Source: SZUA-365 sp964635845 (GTDB taxonomy: Bacteria > Bacteroidota > Ignavibacteria > SZUA-365). Taken from it: a stretch of DNA of 39,573 nucleotides. This document shows positions 17,001-25,610 of this stretch, piece after piece; the first letter of the stretch is position 1, and every line of letters begins with the position of its first letter. The stretch is taken from contig CAZWNO010000024.1 of NCBI GenBank assembly GCA_964635845.1, positions 1 to 39,573 of the forward strand. Reading direction: 5' to 3'. The notes below the pieces were generated by a model that saw nothing but the letters and a program-made list of their open reading frames with translations, did no database searches and was not told the DNA's origin. A program made the translations under genes and the position numbers.

Positions 17001-20000
17001 AAAGCCATCATCCCGGGCGGCATTCCGCTCGGCGGCGCACTGGTCATCCGCGGCATGGGTGTAGGCGCATGGTACAACATGACCGCGCAGATGCCCGCTT
17101 CGCCGCTGACGATCGCGGACGGCCAGAACGAGAACAGCGCCTCCAACCAGATCGGCGTGACGAATTCCGGCATGACGTTCACCCCGTCGGATCAGGGCGA
17201 ATGGGGATTGAAGGCGGGGCTCGTCGTCGCGACGCCTGCCGACCAGCTGTTCAACGCCGACGTCGAACTGGGCGCATCCTTCGTCAACGGCGGACTGGCC
17301 AGCATCTTCCTCAACGGCCAGGGCTACATGCTCACGAGCATCTACGACCGCAGCGATCCCTCGATATACGGCGGCGTGATGTTTTTCTATGACAATGTGA
17401 ACAAGGAATTCACCGGAAATCTCGACATCCGCTTCAATGTCTACGACGTGATCACCGGCGGCGGAAACGTCGTGCTCTTCGCCAGTCCCGACGAGTGGTA
17501 TCTCTGGATGGGCCGTCCCACCCAGCGCATCAACCTGGAACTGCTCGGCGTCTTCACCGCGAATTCCTACTTCGAGGTAGGCACGACAATCGACAAGATC
17601 GCCGACATTCCGCAGCAGATCATGAGCCATCTGAGTCCCTCGCTGAAAACGAAGTTCTCCTCCAACAACCGCCAGAGCGCGGTCGACATGGCAGCGAACT
17701 TCGGCGGCGCGGCGCTCGGCGTATGGTCGGGAATCCCGAAGCAGAAATTCACCTTCGGTCCGTTCTACGCCTCGCTCGAAGCGGGCTACGGCTTCGACGC
17801 CTCGGTGATGAACTACGGCGATCTCAAATGCAGCAATACCGACGAGATCGTCGGGCTCGACGGCTGGTACTGCCAGGCGCAGGCCTACGCCTACCTCAGC
17901 GGTGCGATCGGCATCTCGGTGGATCTCGCGATCATCTCCGGGGACTTCGAAATCCTCGGCGTGGACGCCGGCGCCGCGGTCAAGGCGCAGCTGCCGAATC
18001 CCACCTGGCTCGGCGGCGTGATCTACGGATCGTACTCCATCCTCGGCGGACTGATCAGCGGATCGGTCAGCTTCGAATTCGAAGTCGGCGAGCAGTGCAA
18101 GCTGCCGCAGACCAATCCGCTCGACAACATCAAGCTCGTCTCGGAGTTCCGACCCGACGGCAAGGAGATCGCGGACGTGTACACGATCCCGCAGGCCTCC
18201 TTCACCTTCCCGGTGCACAAGGAATTCGAGCTTCCGATCACCACGCCGAACGGCGACCCCGCCACGCGCGTCTTCAAGATCAAGATCGACGACTTCCGCA
18301 TCGAGCGGAAGGACACCAGGCAGAAGGTCGACGGCATCTGGGCGATCCAGGAAGGCGGCGTATCCGCGGTCATGGTGCCGAAAGCCCAGCTCCGTTCGAA
18401 CACGTACTTCAAGAGCCTCGTCGCGGCGTCGGCATGGGAAAAGAAAAACGGGCAGTTCGTGCCGTCGCTCTATTCGCAGCATGCGAAGAACGGCGTGCCC
18501 GGCACGCAGATCAAGGAGCGCGACAGCGTGACTTTTCGCACGGGCACGGCGCCGAACTACCTCCCGCCCGAGCAGGTGCAGTATTCCTGGCCGCTCGACC
18601 GGCAGCGTTTCTTCCTGCAGAACCAGATCCAGCCGAAGATGGGCGTGATCCACACGCGCATCAGTCCCGACGAACTCTTCTCCTACAACCGGCCCGGCTT
18701 CACGAGCAGCTACCTTGCGAAATTCCAGCCGCTGAACAACAAGGACAGCATGAAGGTGCTGGAGACGCCCGTCAGCTACACCGGCGGGGAGATCCGCTTC
18801 CCGATCCCGCAGCTGGACAACAGTACCACCTACAAGCTGATGATCGTCCGACGCGACGAGAAGATGCAGAACAACACCACGAGCAACCTCGTCAGCGGCA
18901 GCGGCGGACTCGACAAGCTGCAGACGACCACGACAAAGACGACGCTCGCGGACGTCCGCACCGATCAGAACAAGGGCGGAACGACGCTCACGCAGACGGA
19001 AGGCGCGGTGCAGGTGACGGAGGTCACGACCTCCTCCTTCAATGCGCAGGACAGCAGCTGGAGCGACAAGAGCTTCGGAGTAGGACAGCAGCTGGCGACG
19101 AGCACCGTGGCGATCACGCAGAACAAGCTGCTCGCGAACCTCGTCTCGGGCGGCGACAAGAAACTGTATGAACTCAATTTCCGCACGAGCGCCTACAACA
19201 AGCTGATCGACAAGATCAACGCGGGCACGGTCAAGCCATCCAGCAGTGAGGTCAACGGGAATTCGGTGCGGGTCTTCGCCAACTTCGCGATGCCCGAACC
19301 TCTCGAACAGTACGAGTCCTACGGCCACACCTACAAGGGCGAAGTGCTGAAGGATGGCCTGTACTACGAGCAGGACGTCAACATCGGTCCGTTCTTCGTC
19401 GTCCGCTCGGACGAACAATCCAAGGCCTGGCACACGAGTTTCGCAGTCCCCAAGATCTATCAGCCGTTCGCGCAGGTGAAGGCGACTGCCCAGACGACGA
19501 AGTCGACCTACTTCAAGGCCGCCTTCAAGAACTGGAAAACCACCTACTACCACTACTGGCGCGACCAGACGAAGAGCCTCACCATGGTCTACGGTGGCAA
19601 GAGTGTCATCAAGAAACCGCTCACCGATGCCGAGGTCAGTCCTCCCGCATCCCCCGTCGGCGGTTCGAATCCGAAAGGCGGATATTCGCCCGGTACCTAC
19701 ACCGTGCCGCAGCAGAATCTCCCGATCGGACAGAATCAGAACTTCTACCTTTCATCCATGAGCATCGCGTACTCACAGGGTGTGGCGTCGGCGATCGACT
19801 TCACGAGCTTCCAGAACAAGCTCGCGAAATTCTTCACGACGAAAATCTACACGAACAACCAGAATCCCGACGGGAACGGCGAGATCCCCTACAGCCAGGG
19901 CGGGCCGAAAATCTCCTGGACCACGATCCATGAGGACGGCGATCCCAAGCGCGACTACAGCGCGGCGCTCTACAACACGCTCGAATCGCTTTGGAAAACG

Positions 20001-20099
20001 CCGTACAAGAAACTGAATCACGACACCTATCCGCTGCACTTCTCCTTCAAGTTCGGCAGCAACATCACCCCCATCAAGAACACCACGTTCACCTGGTAA
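14055..20099 (+). CDS. Giant TANFOR-like secreted protein
   Basis: 2014 residues. The start at ATG 14055 is preceded by GAAGGTG and gives a clean signal peptide (MNRILFSVLILTSLTLTAAESSAQ); in-frame ATGs at 14034 and 14037 are alternatives. Residues about 25-300 match the TANFOR pattern known from large Bacteroidota proteins: LPEGSYEFCVRLLA, a SPVCTPFDIIIPDPPQLIAP segment, then FQWTPVAP and WAWQVQALD. From about 645 there is a second recognisable segment (SWHGFYMPSATVTLPQQF). Residues about 850-1350 are Gly/Ala-rich beta sheet with many GxGxxA strands. The last 650 residues contain charged linkers and Thr/Lys-rich stretches. No T9SS tail is present, so its route to the surface is unclear. It lies between a barrel gene and an FnIII gene, a pairing known for TANFOR proteins. 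The family assignment comes from motif memory, not a search. Confidence 0.75.
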   Translation: MNRILFSVLILTSLTLTAAESSAQITMNAMVRRPTPTALTEWRRDPSVVRLTITNASRDRHENTIISIVIRDLSSDAVVARTRDDSPSMPRFTLMPGQTITLSGPDIIRQDALEVNQSLRTIAVTTDALPEGSYEFCVRLLAADGVTELTVMSPVCTPFDIIIPDPPQLIAPYAGQVLPVGTIPVFQWTPVAPLPMSMRVQYRVRIVPMFDGQTPRQAIESNPEVLIDKRVPSTTYMYSPTEKPFTAYPSAVGWAWQVQALDVATSASGVPAARNEGKSEIGTFTFGGKTKGGEQTGNAVVQQQNAGAGECSAPCITQAPSEMTLFPGIIQVGDSVTVGLFTMELTELTNPSPSALAGKGLVQVPYLKSRIRVQFTGIRVNTLKQVLDPGVQAELQAPISIPQANNMAQRIGMNPQTMQDVQTWMGQAGRMVSAFTGLEPVYLPIGIDNTIPTTGHQLVVSLIGAVFNPDGAQFNAVCQLPLPFLGPNGKLGFGVNGICMHPGGVGAGNTPVHMYLIDDFGYNPGGGTWSLQLLKENSGQGTWAEIDCSGFKKLHVHGEVGFARSALVPVPDNGQTVKLNLITDIQKNDVMNWLVQLSSSSTFAAAALPDFAISVPSMYIDFADDRNPPAMHFPDDYQGPSKDSLSWHGFYMPSATVTLPQQFKTGQNPVTLNISDMLVDNTGFTAGMQADDVVSYPGLNVASWGASLDHIDVQITNSSYKHGSLSGKLRIPISTQPLDYSMLLTKSDSGLSYTCSVIPKADIDVPMWALTLTIDPTSIFQITANSSGFEAYIELNGMLGFQKTVGTIPLINLTGLEFSKLKLMTSAPYFELGQIALASPQHGIAGFPISLTGVTPVVHMGAPMELGFQFGMAFNLMGEGAGASGISGETHFTVLGNYNLATKQAGFADAYLDDITLNAQLGAAVSIDGTIIFYRDHNVYGNGFFGTVQAQFLEMVEINATAMFGSKPTGPNTGYRYWYADAKAIIPGGIPLGGALVIRGMGVGAWYNMTAQMPASPLTIADGQNENSASNQIGVTNSGMTFTPSDQGEWGLKAGLVVATPADQLFNADVELGASFVNGGLASIFLNGQGYMLTSIYDRSDPSIYGGVMFFYDNVNKEFTGNLDIRFNVYDVITGGGNVVLFASPDEWYLWMGRPTQRINLELLGVFTANSYFEVGTTIDKIADIPQQIMSHLSPSLKTKFSSNNRQSAVDMAANFGGAALGVWSGIPKQKFTFGPFYASLEAGYGFDASVMNYGDLKCSNTDEIVGLDGWYCQAQAYAYLSGAIGISVDLAIISGDFEILGVDAGAAVKAQLPNPTWLGGVIYGSYSILGGLISGSVSFEFEVGEQCKLPQTNPLDNIKLVSEFRPDGKEIADVYTIPQASFTFPVHKEFELPITTPNGDPATRVFKIKIDDFRIERKDTRQKVDGIWAIQEGGVSAVMVPKAQLRSNTYFKSLVAASAWEKKNGQFVPSLYSQHAKNGVPGTQIKERDSVTFRTGTAPNYLPPEQVQYSWPLDRQRFFLQNQIQPKMGVIHTRISPDELFSYNRPGFTSSYLAKFQPLNNKDSMKVLETPVSYTGGEIRFPIPQLDNSTTYKLMIVRRDEKMQNNTTSNLVSGSGGLDKLQTTTTKTTLADVRTDQNKGGTTLTQTEGAVQVTEVTTSSFNAQDSSWSDKSFGVGQQLATSTVAITQNKLLANLVSGGDKKLYELNFRTSAYNKLIDKINAGTVKPSSSEVNGNSVRVFANFAMPEPLEQYESYGHTYKGEVLKDGLYYEQDVNIGPFFVVRSDEQSKAWHTSFAVPKIYQPFAQVKATAQTTKSTYFKAAFKNWKTTYYHYWRDQTKSLTMVYGGKSVIKKPLTDAEVSPPASPVGGSNPKGGYSPGTYTVPQQNLPIGQNQNFYLSSMSIAYSQGVASAIDFTSFQNKLAKFFTTKIYTNNQNPDGNGEIPYSQGGPKISWTTIHEDGDPKRDYSAALYNTLESLWKTPYKKLNHDTYPLHFSFKFGSNITPIKNTTFTW

Positions 20100-20135
20100 C
20101 AAGATCACTGATCAGATATCAAGGATAAAGCAGAT

Positions 20136-22265
20136 ATGAATCGTCTTGCATTGCCTCTGTTCGTTTTCCTCTGCATCGCGGGAATCGCCCGCGCACAGCA
20201 GTTCGATCCACCCATTGAAGCGGATTCGTCCGAGGATTCGCCGTATGACGCACACATCATGCTCGTCGCGAAGGCCACGAACGAGGGCGTCGTCCTGCGC
20301 TGGGCGCCCGATATGCCCGGAGCATTCCACATCCTCAACACCTACGGCTACCGTATCGAGCGCATCCGCGTCGGCGCGGACGGCGACATCGATCGTACCT
20401 CCGCGACGATGCTCACAGCCGAGCCGCTGCGTCCGTGGACGCTCGACGAGTGGAAGCGGCGCATCATGCAGGACACGACGCAGATCTCGCTCGCGGTCGC
20501 GGCGCAGCTCATGCACGGAACCTTCGTCACGCCGCCGAAGAACCCGAACGACGATCTCGAGATGCTGCGCAACGGCGTGCGCGACGCGGAGAACCGATTC
20601 GGATTCGCGCTGATGCTCGCCGACACCGATCCGCGGATCGCGGAGGGCATGGCGCTGCGTTTCGTCGACAGTGATGTGCGTCCGGGCGACCGCGTGATCT
20701 ACCGCGTCATGCCCGCACAGCAGGCGAAGGACTATGTCATCGACACCGCCGTGATTGTGCTGACAGCGGAGGTGATTGAAGGAAATCCCGCTCCGGAAAA
20801 CCTGCGATTCACCAGTGGCGACCGCAGCATCAGCCTGCAATGGGACCAGAATCCGTTCGCTCCCTACTCAGCATGGCAGGTGGAGCGTTCGTCCGACGAT
20901 GGCCGCAGCTGGCAGCTGCTCACGAAGCGGCCGCATGTGATCATCGCGACACCGGGCGACGAAAGGAACATCACACCGTCATTTGAGGACAAGCAGGACA
21001 TCGGCAACTACACGCAGTACCGCTACCGTGTGCGCGGCATCAACGCGTTCGGGGAGCACAGCGACGCCGCGGAAATCACGGCCTGGGCAGTGGATCAATC
21101 CGGACCCGCCGCACCGACGATCACGCGCGCCGAGCTGATCTCACGCGACGGCGTCGTGATCCAGTGGGATCAGCCGGAGAGTCCCGCCGACCTGCAGGGA
21201 TACGTCGTCTCGCGCGCGGCGAATCCGAAATCGACAACGCCGTTCACGCCGCTGCACGAGGGCATGCTTTCTCCCGACACGCGCATGTTCATGGATGCGG
21301 ACGCGCATGACCGCGAGGCATGGTACATGGTCACCGCGGTGGACACCGCCGGCAACCGCAGCGAGTCCGTGCGGAAATTCGTGCAGATCATCGACTCGCT
21401 TCCGCCCGCGGCACCGCGCGGGGTCACCGCGCGCATCGATTCCACGGGACTCGTGACCATCAGCTGGCTGCCAAACACGGAGGAGGACCTCGACGGATAC
21501 CGCGTGCTCTGGGCCAACAGTCTCGAGCACGAGTTCTCCCAGCTCACGCCGCAGGTATACCACGACACCGTCATCACGCATCGGATCACGCTGCAGACAT
21601 CGACGGAACAAGTGTATTACAAGGTCGTCGCCGTCGACAAGCGATTCATGCATTCCATTCCTTCCGAGATCATCGAGCTGAAGCGTCCCGACATCCTGCC
21701 GCCCGATGCGCCGGTATTTACCGATGTACGCGTCAGCGAGAGCGCAGTCACGCTGCAGTGGGCGCGCAGCGGCAGTGACGATGTCGCGGAGCAGCGTCTC
21801 GAGCGTCGTGCTGCGGGTGAGGACTGGCAGGTGATCGCCACGCTCGATACGGCCGCGGCATCGTTCACTGACACCAAGGTTCGCCGCAGCACCGAATACC
21901 AGTACCGCGTGACCGCGGTCGACGACGACGGCTTGATGGCCCGCTGTCCCAGCATCGTGAGCGGCCGCCCCTATGACACCGGCCGCCGGGACGAAGTGAA
22001 AGGCCTGCGTGCCGTCTACAACGATAAGGACAACACCGTGACCCTGTCCTGGGATTATCAAGTCGCCACGGATGAAGAGCAATGGTTCGTCATCTATCGT
22101 GCCGTGTCGGGAGGCCAGCCGCTGCAGTACAGCACGGCCGCCGCGGATGCGCGCAGCTGGACAGAACCTGTGCGTCCGGGGACGACGTATCATTACGCGG
22201 TCCGCGTCAGGAGCGGCAGCGGCGAATCGCCACTGTCTTCCGTCGCATCCGTCACCATCCAATAA
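20136..22265 (+). CDS. Secreted fibronectin type III repeat protein
   Basis: 709 residues with signal peptide MNRLALPLFVFLCIAGIARAQ. An N-terminal region of about 195 residues (GVVLRWAPDMPGAF, NTYGYRIERI) is followed by five FnIII-like domains starting near residues 215, 322, 423, 520 and 618. Each has the PPxxPxxL/V...V-x-L-x-W and Y-x-V/I-x-R pattern (SISLQWDQNPF, GVVIQWDQPES, LVTISWLPNTEEDLDGYRV, AVTLQWARSGSDD, TVTLSWDYQV). It probably binds other surface components, perhaps the TANFOR-like protein encoded 36 bases upstream. It has no T9SS tail and no enzymatic motif. An AAGGAT-type ribosome site precedes ATG 20136. Confidence 0.85.
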   Translation: MNRLALPLFVFLCIAGIARAQQFDPPIEADSSEDSPYDAHIMLVAKATNEGVVLRWAPDMPGAFHILNTYGYRIERIRVGADGDIDRTSATMLTAEPLRPWTLDEWKRRIMQDTTQISLAVAAQLMHGTFVTPPKNPNDDLEMLRNGVRDAENRFGFALMLADTDPRIAEGMALRFVDSDVRPGDRVIYRVMPAQQAKDYVIDTAVIVLTAEVIEGNPAPENLRFTSGDRSISLQWDQNPFAPYSAWQVERSSDDGRSWQLLTKRPHVIIATPGDERNITPSFEDKQDIGNYTQYRYRVRGINAFGEHSDAAEITAWAVDQSGPAAPTITRAELISRDGVVIQWDQPESPADLQGYVVSRAANPKSTTPFTPLHEGMLSPDTRMFMDADAHDREAWYMVTAVDTAGNRSESVRKFVQIIDSLPPAAPRGVTARIDSTGLVTISWLPNTEEDLDGYRVLWANSLEHEFSQLTPQVYHDTVITHRITLQTSTEQVYYKVVAVDKRFMHSIPSEIIELKRPDILPPDAPVFTDVRVSESAVTLQWARSGSDDVAEQRLERRAAGEDWQVIATLDTAAASFTDTKVRRSTEYQYRVTAVDDDGLMARCPSIVSGRPYDTGRRDEVKGLRAVYNDKDNTVTLSWDYQVATDEEQWFVIYRAVSGGQPLQYSTAAADARSWTEPVRPGTTYHYAVRVRSGSGESPLSSVASVTIQ

Positions 22266-22291
22266 CGTTCGATTCACTCTCGGAGTAATCC

Positions 22292-22885
22292 ATGTCATAC
22301 ACACGAAACAATCATCACCTCGCGCGACTGGGCGGATTGCGGGCCTGCTTCAGCGCGGCGCTGCTGCTCGGTACGCTGTTTTCGGTCACGGAGGCGGTCT
22401 GCCAGCAGACGCCGTTGAAACTCGCACGCCATGTCGTCTCCTCGGCGGCGATCTCCGGCGGCATGCTGCGCGCCACGGTCGGGCAGGCTGCCGCCGGTCA
22501 GGCGACCGCGCTCCCGCGCATCGGACTTCTCGGATTCTGGTTCGAAGGCGCCGCGCTGGCCACACCGGTCGAGCGCGTGCCGCTGCTTCCCTCGGCAATC
22601 ACGGTGAGCGCATACCCGAATCCATTCCGCGATCACGCCGTGCTGACGATCGAGCAGCCCGAGGAAGGCATCATCACCGTCGACATCTTCGACGCGGCGG
22701 GCCGATCCGTGGCGCGCATCCATGACGGCGAGGCGCAAAGCGGCACATTCCGCGTGCGTTGGGACGGTCGCGATGCGGCCGGCCGCATGCTGCCATCGGG
22801 CGCGTACCTCGCTCTCGTTCGGGGAAGCGCGCACCGCGGCGGTGATGTGGCTGCGGCCACGGTCGTTCTCCACCACACGCGGTAA
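22292..22885 (+). CDS. Small secreted protein with FlgD/T9SS-type C-terminal domain
   Basis: 197 residues; ribosome site CGGAG before ATG 22292. The signal region ends near VCQQ. Residues about 45-85 resemble the short GQ-x-x-x-G module common in secreted Bacteroidota proteins (SGGMLRATVGQAAAGQ, LGFWFEG). Residues about 110-195 form a FlgD-like Ig or T9SS sorting domain: AYPNPFRDHAVLTIEQPEE, VDIFDAAGRSVARI, WDGRDAAGRMLPSGAYLALVR. It therefore looks like a minimal T9SS-type cargo with little else attached, and may be a surface adaptor. It sits 26 bases after the FnIII gene and 59 before the fibre-like gene. Confidence 0.8.
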   Translation: MSYTRNNHHLARLGGLRACFSAALLLGTLFSVTEAVCQQTPLKLARHVVSSAAISGGMLRATVGQAAAGQATALPRIGLLGFWFEGAALATPVERVPLLPSAITVSAYPNPFRDHAVLTIEQPEEGIITVDIFDAAGRSVARIHDGEAQSGTFRVRWDGRDAAGRMLPSGAYLALVRGSAHRGGDVAAATVVLHHTR

Positions 22886-22944
22886 TCCGTTGTCACCACG
22901 ATAATTCAGATCAATTTCATCTCCATCACGCAAGGAAACATTAC

Positions 22945-25512
22945 ATGCGCCGATACATTCTTTTTTTCGTCCTGCTCTTCACTGTCCTGCTCTGGGGGCC
23001 TGATCTCGCCGCCCAGACACCCCGGACCATCAGCTTCCAGGGCGTGCTCGTCGACGCCGCGGGCAATGCCGTGCCCGACGGCGACCATCAGATACGCATC
23101 GCGATGTACAGCGGACCCAGCGGCGGATCCGCACTCTTCACCGAGCAGCACACCGCCGCACTGAAAGACGGCGTGTTCAGCATCGTCATCGGCAGTGTCA
23201 CACCGATACCGCCGGCGCTGCAGTTCGACACGCAGTACTATCTCGGCATCGCGGTCGACAACGGCGCGGAGATGTCTCCCCGCACGGCATTCACAGCCGT
23301 ACCCTACGCCATGCATGCCATGCGGGCTGAAACCGCGCTGGTCGCGGAGTCGCTCGCTCCCGGCGCCAGTGGCGTGGTCGGCTCGGTCAACGGCCTTGAC
23401 GGTGACATCACCCTCCAGGGCGCAGGCGGCACGACGATCACGAAAAACGGCAGTGTCATCACCATCACTTCTTCCGGCGGCAGCGTGAGCGGCATCGCCG
23501 GCGTGCAGAACGTCGACGGCAGCCTCGCGATCGAAAACCCGAACGGTCCGGTCGCGACCGTCGGCGTCGCGGACAACGGCATCGGTCACGCCAAGCTCCG
23601 CGAGGACGCCGTGGGCACGGCGAATCTCCAGGACGGCGCAGTCGCCACCGGAAAGATCGCGGATCTCGCGGTCACGAATGTAAAAATCCTCGACGGTGCC
23701 GTGACCGAAGCGAAACTCGGCGACGCCTCGGTCGGCACGACGAAAATCCGCGATCTCGCAGTATCCGGTGCGAAAATCCAAGATGGCGCGGTCACGTACG
23801 GCAAGATCGCGGATGGTGCGGTCGGGACACAGAAAATCGAAGACCAGGCGATCACGACCGACAAGCTCCACGATTACGCAGTCACCCGTGACAAGATCCA
23901 GGATGCGACGCTGACGCTCGAGAAGATCAACACCGTCGGCGCTCAGAACGGCCAGGCTCCGGTGTTCAACAACGGCATCCTGGACTGGGCGGACCTGCCT
24001 TCGGGCAGCGGCAGCGGATTTTCCTTGCCGTACGCGGACACGATCGACATCAACAAGCCCGGCTTGTTCGTCCGCAACCTCGGCGGAGACGGTCTCAGCG
24101 CGCATGCGATCGAGGGACGCAACGCGCTGCGCGGCATCGTCGCGGGCGGCAACGGCGGTTACAGTTTCTATCTCGACGCGGGTGTCGCGGGATATGCGAA
24201 GGACGGCCGCGGCATCGGCGGCACCTCCACGAACGGAAGCGGCGTCGAAGGTACATCCGAAGCGGGGAGCGCCGGGAAATTCACCATCAGCAATCCGAGC
24301 AGCATCGCTCCTGCCCTGTCCGCGAGCACGCTGGGCAGCGGGCAGGGAGTGATTGGCAGGCACCTGGCCGCGACCGGAGTGATGCCCGGCGTGGAAGGTG
24401 TCACGAGTTCGGCCGAGGATATGGCCAGCGGCGTGATCGGACGTGCGGTCCCGAGCAGCGCCGGCCGAACCTTCGGCGTCTATGGCGTCAATCACAGCAC
24501 GAATGAATTCGGCGCCGGTGTGATCGGTACGCACGATGGCGGCGGTGCGGGTGTGGAGGGGAGCAGCAGCGGCGGTGTCGGCATGTACGGACACAGTCAC
24601 GGTTATGCCGGCGTCAAGGGGTACAGCGACAACGGGCCCGGAATGTTCGCGGGAAGCGCAAACGGGTACGGCCTGGAGGCTTCCAGCACGAACAATATCG
24701 GTGTGTATGCTGCAGCAACGAATCAGCCGGGCGTGAAGGGAAGCAGCCAGTCAGGACCCGGCGTCGAGGGTACGAGCGTGAGCGGTCCCGGCGTGAAGGG
24801 CACCGCGAACGCCGGCAACGTCGGGATTCTCGGGGTGAGCACCATAAGCCAGTCCGCGATCCGCGGAGACAATTCCGGAAGCGGATCGGGTGTCACGGCT
24901 GCTTCGACCAGCGGTGCGGCGCTCTGGGCGTACTCCACCAACGGTGTCGCCGTGCACGCATACAGCGGCGCAGGCAACATCATCGAAGCCTATGGGACAG
25001 GCGGATTTGGTAACCTCCGTTTCCGCGTTCTGCAGGATGGGAACGTCCGCTGCGACGGGGCATTCACCGGCGGCGGCGCCGATCTCGCCGAAGCGTTCGA
25101 TGTCGAGGGTGCCCGCGAGGAGTACGAACCCGGCGATGTGCTGGTGATTTCGACGGATTCCGATCGCAGGATGACGAAGTCCACGACAGCGAATTCCACC
25201 AGCGTGGCCGGCGTCTATGCCACGAAGCCCGGTGTGCTGCTCGCGCCGCATGGAGCAGAGGAGGACATCGATCATCTCGTGCCCATGGGGGTGGTCGGCG
25301 TCATCCCCACGAAAGTATGCGCGGAGAACGGCCCCATCCGTCGCGGTGATCTGCTGGTCACCTCATCGCTTCCCGGCCATGCGATGAAGGCCGTGCCCGC
25401 GATGATCGGAGGAGTCGCCGTGTATCCCACCGGTGCGGTGCTCGGCAAGGCACTGCAGAACTTCGATGGAAACGGCAGCGGCATCATCGAAGTTCTGGTG
25501 AATGTCAAGTAA
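22945..25512 (+). CDS. Secreted fibre-like protein with decapeptide stalk and glycine-rich shaft
   Basis: 855 residues. Signal peptide MRRYILFFVLLFTVLLWGPDLAAQ; AAGGA ribosome site before ATG 22945. Domains in order: an N-terminal beta module (about 25-130, ISFQGVLVDAAGNAV, GVFSIVIGS, SPRTAFTAVPYAMHA); 12 exactly phased ten-residue repeats (212-331, consensus AVxxxKIxDG); a long Gly-rich region of GVxGxSxxGxG repeats (about 410-680); and a compact C-terminal domain (about 710-855, ADLAEAFDVEG, YEPGDVLVIS, VGVIPTKV, ENGPIRRGDLLVTSS, GHAMKAV, GAVLGKAL) found at the ends of many extracellular fibre-like proteins. The layout resembles a tail fibre but is encoded with envelope genes, not phage genes. 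It is last in the cluster, before a terminator. It is probably a surface appendage or matrix protein. Confidence 0.85.
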   Translation: MRRYILFFVLLFTVLLWGPDLAAQTPRTISFQGVLVDAAGNAVPDGDHQIRIAMYSGPSGGSALFTEQHTAALKDGVFSIVIGSVTPIPPALQFDTQYYLGIAVDNGAEMSPRTAFTAVPYAMHAMRAETALVAESLAPGASGVVGSVNGLDGDITLQGAGGTTITKNGSVITITSSGGSVSGIAGVQNVDGSLAIENPNGPVATVGVADNGIGHAKLREDAVGTANLQDGAVATGKIADLAVTNVKILDGAVTEAKLGDASVGTTKIRDLAVSGAKIQDGAVTYGKIADGAVGTQKIEDQAITTDKLHDYAVTRDKIQDATLTLEKINTVGAQNGQAPVFNNGILDWADLPSGSGSGFSLPYADTIDINKPGLFVRNLGGDGLSAHAIEGRNALRGIVAGGNGGYSFYLDAGVAGYAKDGRGIGGTSTNGSGVEGTSEAGSAGKFTISNPSSIAPALSASTLGSGQGVIGRHLAATGVMPGVEGVTSSAEDMASGVIGRAVPSSAGRTFGVYGVNHSTNEFGAGVIGTHDGGGAGVEGSSSGGVGMYGHSHGYAGVKGYSDNGPGMFAGSANGYGLEASSTNNIGVYAAATNQPGVKGSSQSGPGVEGTSVSGPGVKGTANAGNVGILGVSTISQSAIRGDNSGSGSGVTAASTSGAALWAYSTNGVAVHAYSGAGNIIEAYGTGGFGNLRFRVLQDGNVRCDGAFTGGGADLAEAFDVEGAREEYEPGDVLVISTDSDRRMTKSTTANSTSVAGVYATKPGVLLAPHGAEEDIDHLVPMGVVGVIPTKVCAENGPIRRGDLLVTSSLPGHAMKAVPAMIGGVAVYPTGAVLGKALQNFDGNGSGIIEVLVNVK
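23578..23937 (+). repeat. Twelve 30-bp coding repeats (decapeptide stalk)
   Basis: Twelve consecutive units of exactly ten codons, from GIGHAKLRED through AVTRDKIQDA to TLTLEKINTV. Positions 6 (Lys), 7 (Ile/Leu) and 9 (Asp) are nearly invariant. The DNA has diverged but the phase is never lost, which suggests structural selection on a repeating beta or coiled stalk. Confidence 0.9.
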
Positions 25513-25533
25513 GCCCTGTTTCCGCATGAATGA

Positions 25534-25560
25534 AAAACCCCGTCCATCGGACGGGGTTTT
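25534..25560. terminator. Bidirectional intrinsic terminator
   Basis: Perfect 12-bp stem (25534-25545 and 25549-25560) with a three-base loop, flanked by A-run and T-run, so it can work on both strands. It separates the end of the surface cluster from the convergent hemerythrin-like gene. Confidence 0.93.
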
Positions 25561-25610
25561 CCTTTACCTCTACCTCTCAGATTCTCAATCCCACACCACG
25601 CTACGCACGA

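Noticed and set aside
16482..19553. 1023-codon minus-strand open frame inside the TANFOR-like gene
   Set aside because: A shadow frame caused by GC-rich codon bias. Its product is Arg/Glu/Val-rich with no domain, while the plus strand has a signal peptide, strand patterns and tight operon spacing.
23578..23937. Regular 30-bp repeats considered as a CRISPR array
   Set aside because: Units are contiguous with no spacers, differ in DNA but keep the ten-codon phase, and lie inside a continuous reading frame.
22945..25512. Fibre-like gene considered as prophage tail fibre
   Set aside because: No capsid, portal, integrase or lysis gene is present. The protein has a Sec signal peptide and sits in a cluster of envelope genes.
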